Shown here: in pieces, positions 52,794 through 64,000 of the stretch
Position numbering within the stretch: the first letter of the stretch is position 1
Layout: each line of letters opens with the position of its first letter
Notes under the pieces: model-generated
The model's input: the letters and a program-made list of their open reading frames with translations, nothing else
Database searches by the model: none
Told to the model about the DNA's origin: nothing
Made by a program: the position numbers and the translations under genes
From: Vespa crabro
Lineage: Eukaryota; Arthropoda; Insecta; Hymenoptera; Vespidae
DNA: 64,000 nt
Direction of reading: 5' to 3'
Assembly: GCF_910589235.1 (NCBI RefSeq)
Contig: NC_060964.1
Location: forward strand, 2,759,990 to 2,823,989

Positions 52794-53166
52794 TTTTCTC
52801 CTTCTCTCATACTGATCACTACATACTTGAACGTACCAGAAAGTATAGAATGAAACTATAGAAAGAAGTTGATATAAATACTGTTAACTAAAGAGTATAC
52901 ACCGGAGATCAGTATTTTTTTCTTATTTCTTTTCATTCATATCTTTTATTTGTTTTAGTTGAAGTAATTTTGTAGGAAAAATTTATCTTATAATTGAACT
53001 TTTTAAATTTATATTTAAAAAGAAATATAAACATCTTTAAAGAATGTAATATTATATGATATAAAAATGTAATAATAATAATAATAATAATAAATGAATA
53101 TGAATTACAAATTTTTCAATATTATAATTATATAAGAGAGTATTATACTATATAATATAAATAATA

Positions 53167-53210
<44 letters not shown>

Positions 53211-54374
53211 TATATGTAATGTATAAGAATTGAAAATTTGTAAGTTATAAAAGTTTCAATTTTTTTAAACTGAAAAAAATATAAATAAAATATGTTCGTG
53301 ATATAGGTTTTAAATGACTCAACGTGTATATACTATTAAACAAAATTCTTTTTATAAAAATAGTATTCACAGTAATATAAAAAAAAAAAATTTAATGGTG
53401 GACGAGATTAAAATCTTTGATAAAGTGAAAAGAAAATAAGATCTATTCGATTGACTTCGATTCGATATTATCGAATTGACCTCCTTTCGATTAACATCTC
53501 CTCATGAAACGTTTGGATTGATAAAAAGAAGTATGATTTCAATGACTAAGCTTTCGAAGTCATTAAACGATTCCATACAATTGCGTAGTGACTTGCTATG
53601 AATATTTCGAACGTAGAATCACTCGGGCTTGCACAAACAAGATCGTAGATCGTAAGATCTCGATATTTCCTTGACGGTACTTGTCTCGAGAAGTAAATTA
53701 TCTAGGCGCCTCTCTATAAGTAGGATTATTTTCAAAGAAATTCATTCAATTCATTTATAAATAGGAATCATATTTATTTAAAATATTCTTAGTTATGTTT
53801 AATTCGTTTTCCATTAAAAAGATTATTTCATCTAATAAAAATAAATCAATATTTTCAATAATAAATTCCAAAGATCATTTATTATATTATATGAAAAAAG
53901 AAATTATTATATTTTTTTCAAAATATAAATTTAAATCACTTATTATTATCTTTAAAATTAATCAAATTTTTTTATCTAGGATATTAAAAAAATAAAGAAA
54001 TAAAAATAAAGAAATCATATAAAAAAAGAAATAAAGAAATAAAAAAAAAGAAATCATATTTTTTTATCTAGGATATTAAAAAAACTGAGAGAAAAGAAAT
54101 AAATTACATACGTGCAATCTTCACGTACATAATTACATATGTATGCATGTAAGAAACATAATATATATCATACATATTATATGTACATCATTTATTCTCT
54201 CTCTTTCTCTCTCTCTCTCTCTCATATATATTATATGTATGAGATCTCTTCTTTTTTCTATATATAGAATAAGGATATATATCTTTATTCTTTTTAAACG
54301 TTATAATACGTTAACATATCATGTGTATAATTATGTACATATGTAAGAAACATAATAAACACTATACCGACATA

Positions 54375-54417
<43 letters not shown>

Positions 54418-54752
54418 ACATATATATATATATACACAAAAAAAATGATACTCTTTTTAGACGTTATCATACGATTACGTAATTTTTCGATCATCATCCA
54501 AGTCAGTCATCGGAACGTGACGTTATAGTCGTATTGTTTCCCCATTCGATATTCTCAGCGAATTTATTACAAACTATTATTACATACCCCTTATCATTGT
54601 CTCACCCCTTACATCATGGTTTCACCGATTTTCTTCCTTATCGTGTCTATTTTATAGATAATGATACTTTCACGAGAATGTTAAGGCGCGGTCGGTTACG
54701 TGTGCTCGCACACGTTTCGCTTCGCCTTCTCTCGCCAAGGAAAGTACATATG

Positions 54753-54817
<65 letters not shown>

Positions 54818-56756
54818 GTGTTTATCCATAAAGAACGGAATTTTCAATGAAACTATCGCAAGACATACTATGATTTCATTCCCTCGAGCATGATCGTAAG
54901 TCAACCTATCGCAATTAAATCTTGATCCATTTTGTCTTCCGACGTCTTATGCGTTCACGATTATGTAATCATAACGTTTGATCAAGATTTTATTATTATT
55001 ATTATTATTATAATTGTAATTATTATTATAATTGTAATTATTATTATTCAATTTATTGGTTATTTTCTTTCTTATTTTTTTCTTTTTTTTTTATATATCA
55101 GTATCTACCTGTAAAAAATGATTCGGTTTTTCTTTCGCAAAATCAATATTAATTGGTTATTGAGAACAAAAAAAAAGGACTTAATAATGCAGTTATTATC
55201 TTTATGTATTTCATTTCTTTTTTTTTTTTTGTTTTTCGTACTTACTTTTCTCAGATAAGATTAGAGATTAATTGAATAGAGAATAAAAAGAAATTAATCA
55301 TTTTGTCCTTAATTTTCTCTTTTTTTTTTCGGTCGCTAATTTTTCTTTCTCTAATTAAAAACCAATTAGATAGAGCAACGGTGTAATAATAATTTCGTCG
55401 CTATATCCTTAAATGTCTTGTTTTCTTTTTCGCTTATCTCTATCTTTTTTTTCCTCAAATTAAAAAATAATTATGAAAGAATAAAAAAATAATAATCTTA
55501 CCTTCATTCGCATGTATTTTTTTGTATATTATATGTTTTTCCTCTTATCCACTTTTCTTTCTCAAATTAAAAATGACATAAATGGAGAGAACCAAAACAA
55601 AAAAAAAAGGAATAAAAAATTCCATCATCGTTCTAACGTATTTTATCCTTTTTTTTTTCGCTTCTAAATATAAATTAAATATTAATTGGACATAACAAAA
55701 CAACATAAAAATGATGAAATGGTAATCACTTTAAGCAAAGAATGAATCAAACATTTTCTTAGATAATTATAAAAATCAATTACACTTTTTCGTGATTTTT
55801 TAAATTGATTTTATTTTTCAAATTATAAAATTACAAGTCTAACTACAAGCCTAAAATGAATTCGAACAGAAGTACAATTGATCTTTAAAGTCATCTGAAA
55901 ACTTTTGGCCTATTCTATACTTCCTATTATATTATTATTATTATCATTTATTTTCGCTCTTTTATCAATTCTTCCTTTTATCAATTAAAAATTAATTAGA
56001 TAAAAAAAAATAAACACAGATAAAAGCAAAAAAACAAAAAAAAAAAAGAAAAGAACTATAGGAAAGTGTTAGACAGGTGCGTGATGTTATAAAAAAGATG
56101 GAAAGGAAAACATCGTATTTTTATAAGCAACGATGCGTCCAACAGTTGCACGCTTCTGCTTTCTATCTATCACGAGAAAATCAAATGCTTTCGATCTTTG
56201 AATAAAAGGCATGTGTAGTATATCACGTGGTTATTTAGTTAAAAGATACCTCTCCCAATTCCATTTATCGTTTCGTATAGTTTCGCACGGTTCCACGTTC
56301 TATTCATTGCGAAATACGTAAGGAAACCACAACCAGTTTTCGCATACCGTACCTTTTCGTATCTTTAAACAACTAAAAAAAAAAAGGAGAAATAGAAATG
56401 AAAAAGATAAAAAAAAACGAAATAAACCTGATCTTTCACAACTGCTTTAAATAGACACTGCTAAGCACTATATTATAATATATATTTCAAACGTATATAT
56501 TATTATTATTTTTATATTAAAGAGAAAAGTAATATGTCATATTTAATAATGCATTTATAACTTATATATTTATATCTTATACCCGTATATTTATATATGT
56601 TTCAAAAATTTATAAGTTAATTTATAAATTTTTTAAAAAAATAATACAGATATAAATATACATATTTAATTCTCTCTTTCTTTATCTAAACCAGCTATTA
56701 ACGAACTATAAAATAATAATAATAAGAATAATAATAATAATAGTAATAATAATAAT

Positions 56757-56829
<73 letters not shown>

Positions 56830-56900
56830 GTAATAATAGATAGATTAACTTTGAAGGGCTGATCAAATAATATTTTCATTATAAATTCTAACGTGAAAAT
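52601..56900. other. Noncoding, repeat-rich DNA
   Basis: Includes a TATAAAAG at 52607-52614, a GC hairpin at 52686-52699, (CT)n at 52752-52790, (AT)n at 53175-53206 and 54757-54808, (CA)n at 54382-54412, ATT/TATAAT runs at 54990-55047 and (AAT)n at 56717-56839. Unique GC-richer spots lie at 53570-53720, 54640-54745 and 56080-56360; the last holds an AACCACAA Runt-type site. I see no coding exon on either strand. Confidence 0.45.
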
Positions 56901-57548
56901 GATTGATTAACAAAATTACGAAAAAGAAATAAAATAAAAAAGAAATAGGAATTATTTTTGTTTTTTTTTTTTTATTACTGTTCTTAGCGCTAATAAAGAT
57001 AACAATTGCAAAAAATAATATAATATCTAAATGTGCATGTTAATGAGATAATATCGACAAAACATTTCAACTTTCCCTTCTCGCGTTCTTCTATGTATAC
57101 GTCGAATAGTTCGAACGAATGTAAGTTAACTTAGCTTTACATGATTCGCTCTACGAGATCACGATTATGCACATTGCACATATATATATATATATATGTC
57201 CGTGCATATCATAAATAGTAGGCAGTGTTCTTATTTCTGTGGAAATTAGCGAATCCAATCGAGCGGAATCAAGAAACTGATTGTAATCATTTAAGCCACG
57301 ATATATTAAAGAACCTTGAGCCTATTTTATGTGTCAATGTATATAAGCAAATCAATTTAAATCTCATTAATGTTCCACTTCGTGTTTATACGACGGACGG
57401 ATTTTTTCTAATCGTTTTTCTTAAAAATAAAAAAGAAAAAAAGAAAGAAAAGGAAAAAAGAAGTAAAAAGAGAAAAGAAATTTTACATTGTATTTTTTAC
57501 ATTTCGATTATGCATCTTTGAAATTAGTCCAACGTAAGAGCACACGAA

Positions 57549-57600
<52 letters not shown>

Positions 57601-57746
57601 CATTACGTGTGTACATACATAAATATGTGAAATATGTTTTTATGATGTTAACTTTGGTGCAATGCGTTAAATAAAAATTCTATTTCTCATTACTTTTACG
57701 AGTCCATTATGCATTCTCAAAATTAATTAAAAAAATTATATATACG

Positions 57747-57794
<48 letters not shown>

Positions 57795-58114
57795 TATGTA
57801 CATACGTAAGTTATCAAGTTTACATATATTACATATTATAATAAATGTAAAATATCGTTCTTTCTTTCTCTCTTCCTCTCTCTCTTTCTCTCTATCGAAT
57901 GTCAAAATATTACATAAAATATCATGACTGATTATATATTTAATATTCACATTTATGAGCGATTAGATAATCTAATCTTTCGATCTCGAATAAAAGAGAG
58001 TTTCTTAGCTCCAGGAAGCATGATCTTCTTAAGAAGAGAACGATTACAATTCAAGTGACAGTTTATGATTATGAAAGAGTTGATTCACGGACACATATAT
58101 AGCTCCAAAGACAT

Positions 58115-58167
<53 letters not shown>

Positions 58168-59375
58168 CAACGTACTGAACGAATAACTTTCAAATCTGAT
58201 ATACTTTCTAGATTAACAGACGTGACTTTACCTTTCTCCGTAGTCACGTAAACTTGTATTAAATGAAGATAAGAATAGAAATAAATAACAACAATAAAGT
58301 GTTAATAAATAAATGATAATAATAATATAATAAAAAGAAGTGATACGATGCTTTATGAAAAAGAGAATGCAAGGTAATCATGCGAAAGTGTTTTACAGAG
58401 CAAGGATTATTAAGTAGAGTACTAATAGACAACGTTATGCTAACATTCCAATGTATACTTTAGATAATAAAGTATCTCTTAGAAATACATCGAAATATGG
58501 CATAACGATTTCATAACACCATACAATTTTCTTCTTTATCTAACGAATCGTTCTTTGGCATATGTATATATACATATGAATATATGTATATATATTCTTA
58601 CGTAAAACATGTTTATTACGAAAATCGGAGAAAATCTTTCGAATTTATCGATATGAACTTTCAACTTATGAACGAATGCAAACAGAAATTATATTATGTG
58701 TACGATCAAGCGTTTCGTTCAATCAGTAAATCAGTGCACATATTTACATGTTTATCTATAATTAAAAATATAATTTTTAAATTAATTAAAAAAAATTATC
58801 TAATTATATAGAAAAAAGTTGTGCATGCTTGTGATCATATTAAAAAATATTAATATCAATTAAATTAATTATATTAAACATTCTATTTTTCTTTCCTTTG
58901 TCAAATGGAATTACAAATATGAATATGACAAGTATTAATTAGATCAAAATTAAAAAGTAATATTTAAAATAGAAAAAAAGTTAACAATTAAAAAATATTA
59001 AAATTTTTGAAAATATTAAAAGCAAAAAAGAAAAATTGTCATAATTATCGTTTGGATTACGATTAATAAAAAATTAATCGATATAAATAACAAAACATAT
59101 TATACAAATGATTTGATGGATGAAGCCGATGTTCGAGTTTTCTATCGAACGTAAATGGAGTATAAAATTGCGAAGACCCACTTTCGATGGCCCGTCACGT
59201 TATAGCGCAAGAAAATTCACGGTTCCAATGAGGATGAAGAATTCTCTCACGGTCGTTTTATCTTCTCGAACGTTATTCGTCTTTCGAATGATCCTAAGCG
59301 TACACGACGTTCTAAGTTGATCCTTAGAACATCGTAAAAACTTGTGTTTTATATTCCTCTCTTCCTGTCTTTCTT

Positions 59376-59428
<53 letters not shown>

Positions 59429-60239
59429 TTCTTTTTTCTTGTCTTTCTCTCTTTCTCTCTCTTTAGAATTCTTTCTTTTTCATTTCTTTACGAACTATGC
59501 CCATTATATTATCATTCCGATGATAACAGAGTTTAAAGTCGAATGTGTCAGATGTACGAATATTATCATTTACTGACACTTTCGAAGTTCATTCTTTCTT
59601 TAAATTCTATGACGTATAAATATTGAAAAACTCTTCGTGTGAATATTATTCGATAATATGTTATCGATTATAATAATTATATTATATTCTATAAAAAAGA
59701 TAATTTTATATATATATATTTAAGATATATTTCAGATGGATAAGCTATGTCCTAATCATTATCAAAGTAGTCTTTTATTCGCGTATTGATACTATGAGAA
59801 GCCATAAAAAAAAAAAAGATAAAAAGGAAAAATCGATAAGATAAAAAAAATGTACCGATCTGATGAAAAGTTTAATTATATTTAAATAAAACATATTTAT
59901 TTATGAAAATATTCTCGCGATATCAACGTTTCGTTAAATGAATTATTTAATTTAGTGAAAGAAAAAGAAATAGAAAGAAAAAAAAAAGAAAAATGAAAAG
60001 AAATAAAACGAATTCAAAATTGAGAATATTGATCGCAGGAAAAAGAGAGAAACTAAATGGATACATTCAAGCGAAATAAATTTTATATATGAAAAACTTT
60101 GCAACGTCGACGAGTTAATATTTATTAGATATATAAATAAATAAATAAATAAAATAATAATAAAGGAAGTATAGTTATTACTAATAATTATTATTATTAC
60201 AATTAATGAGGTTAATTAAATTACAAAAAAAAGATTGAT
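56901..60239. other. Noncoding DNA with weak open frames
   Basis: Repeats: (AT)n at 57551-57596, 57750-57788 and 58118-58164, and (CT)n at 59381-59422. Plus frame 57225-57521 and plus frame 59120-59320 have partly coding-like composition but no recognised motif or phase-matched splice partners. Minus-strand 58250-58220 has a donor-like site (gagaaag|gtaaag) that could end a small exon. None is strong enough to call. Confidence 0.4.
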
Positions 60240-60480
60240 CAGGAATGAGCGCGCACGCCCGGCGGATTTTTATTGAAATCCGTGCGATCGAGTGTAGAAA
60301 ACAGAAGAACAATACTATTTCCATTGAATTAATCATTTTAAGTGGCAACTCAAGACTTCGAGTTTTCGGTCTTAGAGCGAAGAATTTTCTCGTCCTCGTT
60401 TTTCCACGAAGTAGCGCGTAATTTCACGTTCTCTCTCGCACGAACGAAACCAGAACGATCGTATAAACAGGCGAAATCTC
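60240..60480. other. GC-rich block with an imperfect palindrome
   Basis: Bases 60263-60282 form a 7-bp stem (CGGATTT/AAATCCG, loop ttattg), flanked by cgcacg and tgcg that could extend it with an internal loop. The following ~200 bp are GC-richer, with a coding-like minus-strand frame ending at 60350. It may be a regulatory element or an upstream exon of a minus-strand gene; unresolved. Confidence 0.3.
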
Positions 60481-60730
60481 GAGCTAACGAGTATGATTGC
60501 ATATAAGTATGTGTCTGTGTGTATATACACGCGCGCAAACATACATATATAGTATATATTCGCTTGTTGAACTTATGTCATCTCTTGGAAAAGTCAAACA
60601 GGCGAATTCGATGTTCGGAACGTTTTTTAAATTTCACAAGTATGTATGCGTCTATGTGTGCTATGTGAGCACTGCACCGCGCGTGTATTTTTATGCATGT
60701 GAGTGTAAACATGTTCGACGAGTCTAAGGA

Positions 60731-62600
<1,870 letters not shown>

Positions 62601-62707
62601 TTCTCAAATATTCGTCCTTGAAATACAGATTTTAACGTTAAAAAAAAAAAGAAAATTAATAATAATAAAATAAATAAATAAAAGAAAAAAAATTTCGAAA
62701 AACTTAC

Positions 62708-62774
62708 CTGACGAGTAGGAAGACGAAAAGGAAGGAAAGAAATTGTCGATGTCAACGAGGTCTTCGTAGATCAT
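62708..62774 (-). other. Possible upstream ORF or start of coding exon (22 codons)
   Basis: The frame runs from ATG at 62774 to the donor at 62708, phase 1. Its acidic/Ser-rich peptide has no recognised motif. The frame is open upstream for about 30 more codons without an ATG. Confidence 0.3.
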
Positions 62775-62955
62775 AGATCGAGATGCAAACACGATCCAGG
62801 CGGATCGATCTCGCGGACTCGAAGCTTGCGGTTGTCTGCGGTCGATCGTGAAAACTGGTTCACTCGTTCGCTTCGATCTTCCTAACTCTTACAGGATCGT
62901 AGAATTTAAACGATACTTTGTTCGATGTATCGATAAATACACATATATATAGATA

Positions 62956-62980
62956 TATATATCGATCGATCGATCGATCG
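62956..62980 (+). repeat. (CGAT)n tetranucleotide array
   Basis: About six units of the self-complementary tetranucleotide CGAT lie downstream (minus-strand sense: upstream) of the donor at 62708, within the candidate first-exon region. Confidence 0.85.
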
Positions 62981-63385
62981 ATACAAACGAATTCAAACTC
63001 ATTCGATCCTTCTCTCGATTAGTTTCTCGATTTCTTTTTTTAATATCCTTTTTCTTTTTTTTCTCCTTTTTTTTTTTTTATCGAGAAAAGAAAAACAAAA
63101 AGGAGAACAAAGAAGCGAACGAAAAATGACGAAAAAAGTAATATAAGTAATGAAAGATGAGGCTTTTCTTTTTTCCTAAAGGATAAAAGATACTTTTGAA
63201 AAATATGACGCACGCGTTCTAGGATAAAAGATTTCCCGCCTCCGCTTTTCGAGATCCTTACGATGGTCACGAGCGAGACAGAAACACGCGCGTCGAACGC
63301 GCCGGTTCTCTTTGCACTGCGGCCAAGGATCGAGGCGAAGGTAATGAAATAGTCGGCCGAACCGACCACCGACCGTCTCTCTCTT

Positions 63386-63416
<31 letters not shown>

Positions 63417-63480
63417 GTCTTTCTCCTTCATACTCATTCGCTTCGTGTCTGACTCGAGCGCGTTCTCTACTTCCCATCTA

Positions 63481-64000
63481 CTGTGTTTCTTTCTCTATTT
63501 CTCTCTTTCTCTCTCTCTCTTTCTCTCTTTCTCTCTCCCTCTATCTTTCTCTTTCTATCTATCCATCTATCCATCTATCCATCTTTCTCTTTCTCTCTAT
63601 TTCTCATCGTAAGCCTGCGCCACGATACCAACATTTTCTTCCACTTCCTTACTCTTGTCTCTCTTTATTCGTTTTATCATCCTCCCTCTACCTCCCTCTA
63701 TACCTCTCTTCCTTCCTCTCTTCTTCCCTTCCTCCTCTCAGTATTGTTTTACACTCGTGTTCATTATTATACTATGACTTACCCTCACGTAGGATTCTAT
63801 CTTTCGCTTTTATCATATTGGCCTTGAAAAGAATTTGATTATTGATCATCCAATACGAATTTAAGATCAGTTATTTTTAAATAACTTTTAACGCCAAATC
63901 AAATTGTTACAAATTGATCTATCATTCGTTCTAATATCTTTCATAATTAATATCTATCGATTAATAATATAGTGGGAATATATTTATTGCATTACTTTTT
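63481..64000. other. Pyrimidine-rich repeats and AT-rich DNA at the right edge
   Basis: CT/TTTCTC runs occupy 63488-63600, including a CTATCCAT array near 63557-63582. The rest, to 64000, has no coding signal; the plus frame 63483-63827 is a repeat artefact. Confidence 0.55.

Larger units (their letters stand above)
62708..63480 (-). promoter_or_regulatory. Candidate minus-strand promoter and first exon
   Basis: A GC/CpG-rich region ends, reading on the minus strand, at a strong donor (gtcag|gtaagtt; exon end 62708). Just inside is an ATG at 62774 with 22 codons (MIYEDLVDIDNFFPSFSSSY then SS) and one leftover base. If this exon splices to the acceptor at 47556, the short frame stops at a TGA overlapping the secreted-protein ATG, making it an upstream ORF. 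It could instead start another gene. A (GA)n on the minus strand at 63380-63420 lies in the upstream part. Confidence 0.4.

Noticed and set aside
57225..57521. 98-residue plus frame with partly coding-like composition
   Set aside because: No ATG near its start, no recognised motif, no in-phase splice partner, and its end is A-rich repeat.
59120..59320. 66-residue plus frame in a GC-richer spot
   Set aside because: No family resemblance or splice context; GC-rich unique DNA alone does not make a gene.
63040..63477. 145-residue minus frame rich in Arg/Glu then Phe/Lys
   Set aside because: Begins in a GA repeat and ends in A/T-rich repeats; more likely promoter/5' UTR of the exon ending at 62708.

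Overview
The window is a piece of an AT-rich arthropod nuclear genome, most likely an insect and plausibly a hymenopteran. Support for this: spliced genes with GT..AG introns from 88 bp to over 15 kb, opa-type CAA/CAG and ACC/ACT repeats inside coding exons, and very dense (AT)n, (CT)n/(GA)n and (AAT)n microsatellites. There is no operon structure, rRNA, tRNA, CRISPR array or recognisable intact transposon. The order is inferred from style only; no marker proves it.

Layout. (1) 1-11180, plus strand: the 3' half of a FERM-domain gene of the FRMD3/FRMD5 type. Four exons with matching phases encode the last 579 residues, from the FERM-adjacent motif to a C-terminal membrane anchor; the FERM-domain exons lie left of the window. 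(2) 11181-25380: 3' UTR and intergenic DNA, almost entirely microsatellite-rich, with no gene I can support. (3) 25381-45115, plus strand: the promoter and first ten exons of a class I unconventional myosin of the long-tailed Myo1e/f type. It has a one-codon first coding exon (ATG|gtaagt), a 15.45-kb first intron and nine closely packed motor-domain exons with P-loop, switch I and switch II. The reading stops at a normal donor after the relay-helix exon; I found no later motor or tail exon in the remaining 18.9 kb. (4) 45963-47556, minus strand: a two-coding-exon gene for a 316-residue, cysteine-free protein with a signal peptide that I do not recognise. If the myosin gene continues to the right, this gene is nested in one of its introns. 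(5) 47557-64000: mostly repeats and noncoding DNA, with several GC-richer blocks. The strongest is 62708-63480, which looks like a promoter and first exon on the minus strand and could be the 5' end of the secreted-protein gene.

The most promising new items are the nested unrecognised secreted protein with a coding-like out-of-frame extension, a possible 70-residue two-exon small protein inside myosin intron 1 (33557-33857), and a degenerate tandem duplication at 34500-34760. No pathway links the genes: the two plus-strand genes belong to membrane-cortex/actin families, and their adjacency may be coincidence.
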